Assembly: GCA_014058105.1 (NCBI GenBank)
Contig: JACGCM010000571.1
Location: forward strand, 18,463 to 82,462
From: Kingdonia uniflora
Lineage: Eukaryota > Streptophyta > Magnoliopsida > Ranunculales > Circaeasteraceae
DNA: 64,000 nucleotides
Direction of reading: 5' to 3'
In this document: one piece after another, positions 35,709-47,733 of the stretch
How positions within the stretch are numbered: the stretch's first letter is position 1
Layout: each line of letters starts with the position of its first letter
Translations under genes and position numbers: made by a program
The notes under the pieces: generated by a model
What the model was told of the DNA's origin: nothing
Database searches by the model: none
What the model saw: the letters and a program-made list of their open reading frames with translations, nothing else

Positions 35709-38561
35709 GCAATCTTAAGAACGAGGATGTCCTACATCAAGGATGCCCCCGGCCTCGCAAATGCATTTTTACTTTAAAAAATAACTATCTTTAGTACATG
35801 GACGTCCTACTTCCACTACGCCCCCAGTCTTGTAAGTGAATTTTTACTTCAAAAAATGACTATCATTAGAACGAGGATGTCCTACTTCAGGAACGTTCAC
35901 GGTCTCGTAATTGCATTTTAACTTCAAAAAATGTCTATTTATAGAACGAGGATGTCAAACTTCATGGACGTCCCCATTCTTCTAAGTTCATTTTTCTTTC
36001 AAAAAATTACCATCTTAAGAACGAGGATGTCCGACTTAAAGGATGCCCCCGGTGTCCCAAGTGCAGTTTTACTTCAACAAATGAATTTCTATAGAACGAG
36101 GACGCCCTACATAAATGATGCCCCCAGTCTCGTAATTGCATTTTTTCTTCAACAAATGACTATATATAAAACTAGGATGTCCCCGATCTCTTAAGTGCAT
36201 TTTTACTTCATAAAATGACTATCATTAGAACGAGAACGTCTAACTTCAAGGACGCCTACAGTCTCATAAGCGCATTTTTACATCAAAAAAATGTCTATGT
36301 TTAGAACGGGGATGTCCAACTTCATGGGCCTCCCCCAGTCTCGTAAGTTCATTTTTACTTCATAAAATAACAACCTTTAGTGGGAGGATATTTTACTTCA
36401 TGAACACCCACGGTCTCGTAAGTACATTTCTACTTCAAAAAATGACTATCTTTTGAACGAGTAAGTCCTACTTCTAGGACTCTCCCGGCCTTGTAAGTGA
36501 ATTTTACATCCAAAAATGATTATCTTTAGAACGAGGACAATCCCAGTCATGAAAGAGCATTTTTATTTTAAAAAATAACTATCTTTTGAACAAGGACGTC
36601 TTTACTTCCAGTACTCCCGCGGTCTTGTAAGTGTATTTTTACTTTAAAAAATAACCATCATTAGAACGAGGACGTCCTACTTCATAGACGCCCACGGTCT
36701 CGTAAGTGCATTTTAACTTCAAAAAATGTCTATATTTAGAATGAAGATGTCCTACTTCATGGACGCCCCTAGTCTCTTAAGTTCATTTTTCATTCAAAAA
36801 ATGACTATCTTAAGAACGAGGATGCCCTACTTCAAGGATGCACCCCGCCTCGGAAATGCATTTTTACTTTATAAAATAACTAACTTTAGAACAAGGATGT
36901 CCTAGTTCCAGTACCCCCCCAGTCTTGTAAGTAAATTTTTCTTCAAAAAATGACTATCATTAGAATGAGGATGTCCTACTTCAGGTACGTTCACGGTCTC
37001 GTAATTGCATTTTAACTTCAAAAAATGTCTATGTATAGAACGTGGATATCAAACTTCATGGACGACCCCATTCTCGTAAATTTATTTTTCCTTCAAAAAA
37101 GGACAATCTTAAGAACGAGGATGTCTGACATGAAGGATGCCCCCAGTGGCCCAAGTGCATTTTTACATCAACAAATGAATTTCTTTAGAACGAGGACGAC
37201 CTACATCAAGGACGCCCCAGGTCTCGTAATTGTATTTTTACTTCAAAAAATGACTATATTTAGAACGAGGATGTCCTAGTTCGAGGAAACCCCCGATCTC
37301 GTAAGTGTATTTTTATTTCATAAAATAACTATCATTAGAAGGAGGACGCCTAACTTTAAGGACGCCTATGGTCTCGTAAGTGCATTTTTACTTCAAAAAA
37401 TGTCAATGTTTAGAACGAGGATGTCCTACTTCATGGCCCCCCCCAGTCTCATAAGTTCATTTTTACTTCATAAAATGACAACCTTTATAGCGAGGATGCC
37501 CAACTTCAAGGACTCCTCCGGTGTCGTTAGTGTATTTTTACATCATAAAATGACTATCTTTAGAACGTGGACGTCCTACTTCAAGGACGCCCCCGGACTC
37601 GCAAGTGCATTTTTAATTCAAAAAATGACTATCTTTAGAACGAGGATGTCCTACTTCAAGGACTCCCCCGGTATCGTAAATGCATTTTTACATCAAAAAA
37701 TGACAATCTTTATAACGAGGACGTCCTACTTCAAGAACGTCCCCAGTCTCGTAAGTGCATTTTTAATTCAAAAAATGACTATCTTTAGAACAAGGACGTC
37801 CTACATCAAGGACGCCCCCGATCTCGTAAGTGCATTTTTACTTCAAAAAATGACTATCTTTTGAACCAGGACATCCTACTTCATGAACGCCCACGGTCTC
37901 ATAAGTACATTTTTACTTTAAAAAATGACTATCTTTTGAAGGAGGACATCCTACTTAAAGGATACCCCCGGTCTCGTAAGTGCATTTTTACTTCAAACAA
38001 TGACTATCTTTAGATCGGATACGTCTTACTTCAAGGACCCCCCCGGTTTCGCAAGTACCTTTTTACTTCAAATAATGACTATGTTTAGAAGGAGGATGTC
38101 CACTTCAAGAATACCCCCGGTCTAGTAATTGTATTTTTACATAAAAAAATTACTATCTTTAGAACGAGGACGTCCTACTTCAAGGACTCCCCTGGTCTCG
38201 CAAGTGCATTTTTACTTTAAAAAATGACTATCTTTTGAACAAGGACATCAAATTTCAAGGACTCCATAGGTCTCGTCGGTTCATTTTTACGTCAAAAAAT
38301 GCCTATGATTTGATCGAGGATGTCCTACTTCAAGGACTCCCCCGGTCTTGTAAGTGCATTTGGACTTCAAAAAGGGACTATCTTGAAGGCGTGGACGTTC
38401 ATCATCAAGGACACCCCCGGTCTCGTAGGTACATTTTTACTTCAAAAAATGAATATCATTAGAAGGAGTAAGTCCTACTTCAAGGACGGTCCCGGTCTTG
38501 TATGTACATTTTTACTTCAAAATATGACTATCTTTAGAACGGGCACGTCCTACTTCAAGGA

Positions 38562-38571
38562 CCCCCCCCCC
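38562..38571 (+). repeat. C10 homopolymer expansion
   Basis: Ten C residues follow CTTCAAGGA and precede GGTCTCATAAG in an otherwise normal monomer. Confidence 0.85.
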
Positions 38572-39720
38572 GGTCTCATAAGTGTATTTTTACATCAAAA
38601 AATAACAATCCTTAGGATGATGACGACCCCAATTACATAAGTTCATTTTTACTTCAAAAAATAACTATCTTTAGAACGGGGACGTCCAACTTAAAGGATG
38701 CTCCCGGTCACGTAAGTACATTTTTACATCAAAAAATAACTATCTTTAGAATGAGCAAGTCTTACTTCAAGGACTCCCCCGGTTTCGTATGTACATTTTT
38801 TGACTATTTTTTGAACGGGCACGTCCTACTTCAAGGATGCCCCCAGTCTCCTAAGTACATTTTACATCAAAAAGAAAATTATCATTATAACGAGGACGTC
38901 ATACTTCAATGACGCCCACGGTCTCGTAAGTAAATTTTTATATCAAAAAATTAGTATATTTTGAACGAGGACGTCGTACTTCAAGGACTCTCCCCGCCTC
39001 GTAAGTTTATTTTTAATTCAAAAAATGACTATCTTTGGAACGAGGACACTCCCGGTCTCGTAAGTGCATTTTTATTTTAAAAAATAACAATCTTTTGAAC
39101 AAGTGCGTCCCACTTCCTGTACGCCCGCGGTCATGTAAGTGTATTTTTACTTTAAAAAATGACCATCATTAGAACGAGGACGTCATACTTCAAGGACGCC
39201 CACGGTCTCGTAAGTGCATTTTAACTTCAAAAAATGTCTATATTTAGAACGAAGATATCCTACTTCATGTACGCCCCCAGTCACTTAGGTTCGTTTTTCC
39301 TTCAAAAAATGACTATCTTAAGAACGAGGATGTCCTACTTCAAGGATGCCCCCGGTCTCTGAAATGCATTTTTACTTTAAAAAATAAGTAACTTTAGAAC
39401 AAGGATGTCCAACTTCCAGTACCCCCACAGTCTTGTAAGTGGAGTTTTACTTTAAAAAATGACTATCATTAGAACGAGGATTACCTGCTTCTGGGATGTT
39501 TACGGTCACGTAAGTACATTTTAACTTCAAAAAAAAATGTCCATGTTTAGAACGAGCATGTTCTACTTCATGGACGTCCCCATTATCGTAAGTTCATTTT
39601 TCCTTCACAAAATGACTATCTTAAGAACGAGGATGTCTGACTTCAAGGATGCCCCCGGTGTCGCAAGTGCATTTTACATCAAAAAATGACTATTTTAAGA
39701 GCGAGGACGCCCTACTTCAA

Positions 39721-40828
39721 GGATGCCACCAGTTTTGAATTTGCATTTTTACTTCTAAAAATGACTATCTTTAGAACGAGGATATCCTAGTTCAAGGACG
39801 CCTCCGATCTCGTAAGTGCATTTTTACTTCATAAAATGACTATCTTTAGAATGAGGACGTCGAGCATCAAGGATGCTTACGGTCTCGTAAGTGCATTTTT
39901 ACTTCAAAAAATATCTATGTTTGGAATGAGGATGTCCTTCTTAACGGTCCCCCCAGTCTCGTAAGTTCATTTTTACTTCATAAAATGACAACCTTTAGAG
40001 CAAGGATATCCAACATCAAGGACGCCCCCAGTATCACAAGTGGATTTTTACTTCAAAAAACATCGATGTTTAGAACAAGGAAGTCCTACATAGAGGATGC
40101 CCCCGGTCTCGTTAGAGCATTTTTAATTCAAAAAATGACTATCTTTAGAACGAGGATGTCCTACTTCAAGGACTCCCCCGGTGTCGTAAATGCATTTTTA
40201 CATCAAAAAATGACAATCTTTATAACGAGGACGTCCTACTTCAAGGACTCCCCCGCTCTCGTAACTGCATTTTTACTTCAAAAAATGACTATCTTTTAAA
40301 CAAGGACGTCCTACTTCAAGGACACCCCCGATCACGTAAGTGCATTTTTACTTCAAAAAATGACTATCTTTTGAACCAGGGCATCCTACTTCGTGGAAGC
40401 GCCCGGTCTTGTAAGTGCATTTGGACTTCAAAAAGTGACTATCTCGAAGGCAAGGGCGTACCACTTCAAGGACGCCACCGGTCTCGTAAGTATATTTCTA
40501 CATCAAAAAATAACTAACCTTAGGATGAGGACGTCCCCGGTAACGTAAGTTCATTTTTACTTCATAAAATGACTATCTTTAGAACGGGGACGTCCAACTT
40601 AAAGGACGCTCCAGATCACGTAGGTACATTTTAACTTCTAAAAATGACTATCTTTAGAACGAGTAAGTCCTACTTCTAGGACGCCCCCGGTCCCGTATGT
40701 ACATTTTTACTTCATAAAATTACTATACTTTGAATGGGCACGTCCTACTTCAAGGACGCCCCCTGTCTCCTAAGTACATTTTTACATGCAAAAATGAATA
40801 TCTTTATAACGAGGATGTCCTACTTCAA
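39721..40828 (+). repeat. Truncated copy (1,108 bp) of a 1,933-bp tandem duplication
   Basis: The first part of this unit matches sequence 1,108 bp downstream, and its last part (about 40387-40820) matches sequence 1,933 bp downstream, both almost without differences by eye. The simplest reading is a tandem duplication of a 1,933-bp unit followed by loss of 825 bp, exactly 11 monomers, from this copy. A patch at about 40250-40300 (CTCTCGTAACTGCATTT and following bases) already matches at the +1,933 offset, after which about 40305-40385 returns to +1,108. The breakpoint is therefore mosaic. Confidence 0.8.
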
Positions 40829-42761
40829 GGATGCCACCAGTTTTGAATTTGCATTTTTACTTCTAAAAATGACTATCTTTAGAACGAGGATATCCTAGTT
40901 CAAGGACGCCTCCGATCTCGTAAGTGCATTTTTACTTCATAAAATGACTATCTTTAGAATGAGGACGTCGAGCATCAAGGATGCTTACGGTATCGTAAGT
41001 GCATTTTTACTTCAAAAAATATCTATGTTTGGAATGAGGATGTCCTTCTTAACGGTCCCCCCAGTCACGTAAGTTCATTTTTACTTCATAAAATGACAAC
41101 CTTTAGAGCAAGGATATCCAACATCAAGGACGCCCCCAGTATCACAAGTGGATTTTTACTTCAAAAAACATCGATGTTTAGAACAAGGAAGTCCTACATA
41201 GAGGATGCCCCCGGTCTCGTTAGTGCATTTTTAATTCAAAAAATGACTATCTTTAGAACGAGGATGTCCTACTTCAAGGACTCCCCCGGTGTCGTAAATG
41301 CATTTTTACATCAAAAAATGACAATCTTTATAACGAGGACGTCCTACTTCAAGCACGCCCCCGGTCTCGTAAGTGCATTTTTAATTTAAAAAATGACTAT
41401 CTTTAGAACAAGGACGTCCTACTTCAAGGACACCCCCGATCACGTAAGTGCATTTTTACTTCAAAAAATGACTATCTTTTGAACCAGGGCATCCTACTTC
41501 ATGAACGCCCACGCTCTCGTAAGTAAATTTTTAATTTAAAAAACATTGATGTTTAGAACGAGAAAGTCCTACATAAAGGATGCCCCCGGTCTCGTAAATG
41601 CAATTTTAATTCAAAAAATGATTATCTTTAGAACGAGGATGTCCTACTTCATGGACTCCTCCGGTGTCGTAAGTGCATCTTTACATCAAAAAATGATTAT
41701 CTTTATAACGAGAACGTCCTACTTCAAGAACGACCCCGGACTCGTAAGTGCATTTCCAATTCTAAAAATGACTATCTTTAGAATAAGGACGTCCTACTTC
41801 AAGGACGCCCCCGATCTCGTAAGTGCATTTTTACTTCATAAAATTACTATCTTTTGAACGAGGACATCCTACTTCATGAACGCCCACGGTCTCGTAAGTA
41901 CATTTATACTTAAAAAAATTACTATCAATTGAACGAGGGCGTCCAACTTAAAGGATGCCCCCGGTCACGTAAGTGCATTTTTACTTCAAACTATAACTAT
42001 CTTTAGAACGGATACGTCCTAGTTCAAGGAAGCCCCCGGTTACATAAGTGCATTTTTACTTCAAAAAATTACAATGTTTAGAAGGAGGATGTTATACTTC
42101 AAGGACGCCCCCGGTCTCGTAAGTTCATTTTTATATCAAAGAATGACTATCTATAGAACAAGGATGTCCTACTTCAAGGACTCCCCCGCTCTCGTAACTG
42201 CATTTTTACTTCAAAAAATGACTATCTTTTAAACAAGGACGTCATACATCAAGAACTACACCGGTCTCGTAAGTATAATTTTACTTCAAGAAATGACTAT
42301 GTTTTGAACGAGGATGTCCTACTTCGTGGAAGCGCCCGGTCTTGTAAGTGCATTTGGACTTCAAAAAGTGACTATCTCGAAGGCAAGGGCGTACCACTTC
42401 AAGGACGCCACCGGTCTCGTAAGTATATTTCTACATCAAAAAATAACTAACCTTAGGATGAGGACGTCCCCGGTAACGTAAGTTCATTTTTACTTCATAA
42501 AATGACTATCTTTAGAACGGGGACGTCCAACTTAAAGGACGCTCCAGATCACGTAGGTACATTTTAACTTCTAAAAATGACTATCTTTAGAACGAGTAAG
42601 TCCTACTTCTAGGACGCCCCCGGTCCCGTATGTACATTTTTACTTCATAAAATTACTATACTTTGAATGGGCACGTCCTACTTCAAGGACGCCCCCTGTC
42701 TCCTAAGTACATTTTTACATGCAAAAATGAATATCTTTATAACGAGGATGTCCTACTTCAA
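40829..42761 (+). repeat. Full 1,933-bp copy of the same tandem duplication
   Basis: This unit begins in GGATGCCACCAGTTTTGAAT, as does the truncated copy at 39721, and ends in AACGAGGATGTCCTACTTCA, where the truncated copy runs into this one. Bases 41.5-42.3 kb have no counterpart in the truncated copy apart from the patch near 42184-42233. The unit contains two CATCGATGTTT/CATTGATGTTT-type monomers and the start of a cassette at about 42.37 kb. Confidence 0.8.
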
Positions 42762-45160
42762 AGACTCCCCCGGTGTCATAAGTACATTTTCACTTCAAAA
42801 AATAAGTATCTTTTGAATGAGGACGTTGTACTTCAAGGACTCTCCCAGCCTCGTAAGTGAATTTTAGCTTCCAAAAATTACTATCTTTAGAACGAGGACA
42901 CTCCCGGTCTCGTAAGTGCATTTTTATTTTATAAAATAACTATCTTTTGAACAAGAAAGTCCTGATTCCTGTACGCCTCCGGTCTTGTAAGTGTATTTTT
43001 ACTTTAAAAAATAACCTTCATTTGAACAAGGACGTCCTATTTCAAGGGGGGCCGCGGTCTCGTAAGTGCATTTTAACTTTAAAAAATTTGTATATTTAGA
43101 ACGACGATGTCCGATTTCATGGATCCCCCCCAGTTTCGTAAGTTCATTTTTCTTTCAAAAAATGACTATCTTAAGAACGAGGATGTCCTACATCAAGGAT
43201 ACCCCGGTCTCGTAAATCCATTTTAACTAAAAAAAATAACTATCTTTAGAACAAGGACGTCCTACTTCCCGTACGCCTCCAGTCTTGTAAGTGAATTCTT
43301 ACCTCAAAAAATGACTATCATTAGAACGAGGAGGTCCTACTTCAAGAAACACCCCGGTCTCGTAAGTGTATTTTTGCTTCAAAAAATGACTATCTTTTGA
43401 ACGAGGATATCGTACTTCATGAACGCCCACGGTTTCGTAAGTACATTTTTACTTCAAAAAATGACTATCTTTTGAACGAGGATGTCCTACTTAATGGCCT
43501 CTCCCAGTCTCGTAAGTGCATTTTTTTATCAAACAATGACTATCTTTAGGACGAGAATGTCCTACTTCAATGACGCCCCTGGTCTCTTAAGTGCATTTTA
43601 AATAAAAACGAACTATCTTTAGAGTGAGGATGTCCTATTACATGGATGCCCCGGGTATCGTAAGTGCATTTTTACTACAAAATATGACTACTTATAGAGT
43701 GAGGACATCCTACTTCATGGACGCCCTCGTTATCGTAAGTACATTTTTACTTCAAAAAATGACTATCTTTAGAACGAGGATGTCCTGCTTCATGGACGCC
43801 CCCGGTATCGTAAGTACATTTTTACTTCAAAATATGACTATCTTTAAGAAGTGGACATTGAACTTCAAGGACACCCCCGGTCCCGTAAGTGTATTTTTAC
43901 TTCAAAAAATAACTATCTTTAGAACGTGGACCTCCTACTTCCAGTACGCCCCCGGTCTTGTTAGTGTAATTTTACTTCAAAAAATGTCTATGTTTGGAAT
44001 GAGGATGTCCTACTTCATGGATGCCCCGAGTCTCTTAAGTGCATTTCTACTTCAAAAAATGACTATCGTAATAATGACGATATTCCATTTCATGGACATC
44101 CCCGGTATCTTAAGTTTATTTTTAATTTAATAAATGACAACCTTTAGAACAAGGACGTCCTACTACAAGGATGCCCCCGGTCTCGTATGTACATTTTTAC
44201 TTGAAAAAATGACTATCTTTAGGGCGAGGACGTCCTACTTCAAGCACGCCCACGGTCTCGTAAGTGCATTTTAACTTCAAAATATGTCTATGTTTAGAAC
44301 GAGGATGTCTTACTTCATGGAAGCCCCCTGTCACGTAAGTTCATTTTTACTTCAATAAATGATAACCTTTAGAACGATGACGTCCTAATTCAAGAACTGC
44401 CCCTGTTTCGTATCTGCATTTTTACTTCAAAAAATGTCTATGATAAGAACGAGGAAGTCCAACTTCAAAGACGCCCCTGGTCTTGTAAGTAGATTTTTAC
44501 TTCAAAAAATGACTATCTTTAGAACGAGGGCGTCCTACTTAATGGACTCCCCCGATATCCTAAGGGCATTTTTGATTCATAAAATGACTCCGTTTAAAAG
44601 GAGGATGTCGTACTTCAAGGACGCCCCCGGTATGGTAACTTTATATTTCTTCAAAAATTAACAATCCTAAGGATGAGGACGCCCCCGGTAACGTAAGTTC
44701 AGTTTTACTTCAAAACATGACTATCTTAAGAACGAGGACATTCTATATCTAGGACGCCACGGTCTCGTATGTACATTTTTACTTCAAAAAATTATTATCT
44801 TTAGAACAGGGACATCCAACTTAATGGATGCTCCCGTTCACGTAAGTTCATTTTTACTTCAAAAAATTACTATCTTTAGAACGAGGACGTCCTACTTCAA
44901 GGACGCCCCCCGTCTCCTCAGAACATTTTTACTTCCAAAACCGACTATCTTTATAACGTGGACGTCCTACTTCAAAGACGCCCCCGGTCTCGCAAGTACA
45001 TTTATACTTTAAAAAATGAGTATTTTTGAATGAAGACGTCGTACTTCAATGACTCTCCCGGCCTAATAAGTGAATTTTTACTTCCAAAAATGACTATATT
45101 TAGAATGAGGACACTCCCGGTCTCAGAAGTGCATTTTAACTTTAACAAATAACTATCTTT

Positions 45161-47733
45161 AGAACAAGGACGTCCTACTTTCAGTATGCCTCTAGTCTTG
45201 TAAGTGAATTTTAACCTCGAAAAATGACTATCATTGGAACGAGGATGTCCTACTTCAGGGGCATTCACGGTCTCGTAAGTGCATTTTTACATCAAAAAAT
45301 GACTATCTTTAGAATGGGGACATTCAACTTAATGGATGCTCCCGGTCACGTAAGCACATTTTTACTTCATAAAATAACTATCTTTATAACGAGGACGTCT
45401 TACTTCAAGAATTCCCCCGGTCTCGCAAGTGCATTTTTAGTTCAAAAAATGACTATCTTTAAAACAAGGATGCCCTACATGAAGAGTGCCCCCGATCTCG
45501 TAAGTGCATTTTTACTTCAAAAAATGTCTATCTTTTGAAGGAGGATATCCTACTTCATGAACTCCCACGGTCTCGTAAGTACATTTTTACTTCAAAAAAT
45601 GACTTTCTTCCGAACAAAGACGTCCTACTTAGAGGATGCCCCCGGTCTCGTAAGTGCATTTTTCCTTCAAAAAATGACTATCTTTAGAACGACGATGTTC
45701 TACATCAAGGACTCCCCCGATGTCGGAAATGCATTTTTACATCAAAAAATGACTATCTTTATAACGAGGACGTCCTAATTCTAGAACTCCCCCGGTCTCG
45801 TAAGTGCATTTTTAATTCATAAAATGACAACCATTAGAGCAAGGATGTCCAACTTCAAGGACGTCCCCGGTCTCGTAAGTGCATTTTCACTTTCACAAAT
45901 AACTATCTTTAGAACGTGCACGTCCAACTTCCAGTACGCCCCCGGTCTTGTAAGTATATTTTTACTTCAAAAAACATTGATGTTTAGAACGAGGAAGTCC
46001 TACATAATGGATGCCCCCGGTCTCGTAAGTGCAATTTTAATTCATAAAATGACTATCATTAGAATGAGGATGTTCTACTTAAAGAATGCCCCCGGTGTCG
46101 TAAGTGCATTTTTACATCAAAAAATGGCTATCTTTATGCCGATAACGTCCTACTTCAAGAACGCCCCCGGTCTCGTAAGTGCATTTTTAATTCAACAAAT
46201 GACTATCTTTAGAACAAGGACGTCCTACTTCAAGGACGCCCCCGATCTCGTAAGTGCATTTTTGCTTCATAAAATGACTATCTTTTGAACAAGGACATCC
46301 TACTTCATGAACGCCCACGGTCTCTTAAGCACATTTTTACTTCAAAAAATTACTATCAATTGAATGAGGGCGTCCTACTTAAAGGATGTCCCCGATCTCG
46401 TAAGTGCATTTTTACTTCAAACAATGACTATCTTTAGAACGGATTCGTCCTAGTTCATGGAATCTCCCAGTTTTATAAGTGCATTTTTACTTCAAAAAAT
46501 GACTATGTTTAGAAGGAGGATGTCATACTTCAAGGACGCCCCCGGTCTCGTAAGTTCATTTTTATATCAAAAAATGACTATCTATCGAACGACGACGTCC
46601 TACTTCAAGGACTCCCCCGCTCTCGTAAGTGCATGTTTACTTAAAAAAATTACTATCTTTTGAGCAAGACAGAAGGGTCAGACCATTATAAATGCATTTG
46701 GTAGGACGTTCTCGGCATACTTCAAGAACGTCATACTTCAAGAACTCCACCGGTCTCGTAGGTACATTTTAACTTCAAAAAATGACTATGTTTTGAACGA
46801 GGATGTCCTACTTCATGAAATCCCCTGGTCTTGTAAGTACATTTGGACTTCAACAAGTGACTATCTTGAAGGCGAGGGCGTTCAACTTCAAGGACCCCCC
46901 GGTCCCGTAAGTGTATATTTACATCAAAAAATAACTATCCTTAGGAAGAGGGCGCCCCCGGTCACGTAAGTTCATTTTTACTTTAAAAAATGACTATCTT
47001 TAGAACGGGGACGTCCAACTTAAAGGACGTTCCCGTTAACGTAAGTACATTTATACATCAAAAAATGACTATCTTAAGAACGATTAAGCCCTACATCTAG
47101 GACTCCCCTGTTCTCGTATGTAAATTTTTACTTAAAAAAATAACTATCTTTTGAGCGGGCACGTCCTACTTCAAGGACGCCCCCTGTCTCCTAAGTACAT
47201 TTTTACATGCAAAAATGATTATCTTTAAAACGAGGACGTCCTACATAAAAGACGTCCCCGGTCTCGTAAGTACATTTTTACTTCAGAAAATAAGTATCTT
47301 TTGAACGAGGACGTCATACTTAAAGGACTCTCCCAGCCTCGTAAGTGAATTTTTACCTCCAAAAATGACTATCTTTATAACGAGGACACTCCCGGTCACG
47401 TAAGTGCATTTTTATTTTAAAAAATAACTATCTTTTGAACAAGGACATCCTACTTCCAGTACGTCCCCGGTCTTGTAAGTGTACTTTTACTTCAAAAAAT
47501 TACCATCATTAGAACGGGACGTCCTATTTCAAGGACGCCCGCGGTCTAGTAAGTGCATTTTAACTTCAAAAAATTAGTATATTTAGAACGATGATGTCCG
47601 ACTTCATGAACGCCCCCAATCTCGTAAGTTTATTTTTCCTTAAAAAATGACTATCTTAAGAACGAGGATGTCCTACATGAAGGAAGCCCCCGGTCTCGTA
47701 AATGCCTTTTTACTTTAAAAAATAACTATCTTA
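45161..47733 (+). repeat. 2,572-bp tandem duplication, copy 1
   Basis: From AGAACAAGGACGTCCTACTT (45161) onward the sequence matches that about 2,572 bp downstream at roughly 98-99% by eye, over some 35 monomers. The scattered differences include single-base changes and 1-2 base indels. Upstream of 45161 the match is lost. The unit includes a cassette, a CATTGATGTTT monomer and the 59-bp insertion at 46669. Confidence 0.9.
46669..46727 (+). repeat. 59-bp non-satellite insertion, copy 1
   Basis: Between TTTTGAGCAAG and ACGTCATACTTCAAG lies a segment starting ACAGAAGGGTCAGACCATTA. Part of it, AAATGCATTTGG, resembles a monomer end (GTAAATGCATTTGG), and its end, ATACTTCAAGA, resembles the monomer middle, but ACAGAAGGGTCAGACCATTA and TAGGACGTTCTCGGC have no counterpart elsewhere in the array that I found. 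Its length is close to the 59-bp short monomer, which may be coincidence. I do not recognise its source. Confidence 0.7.
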
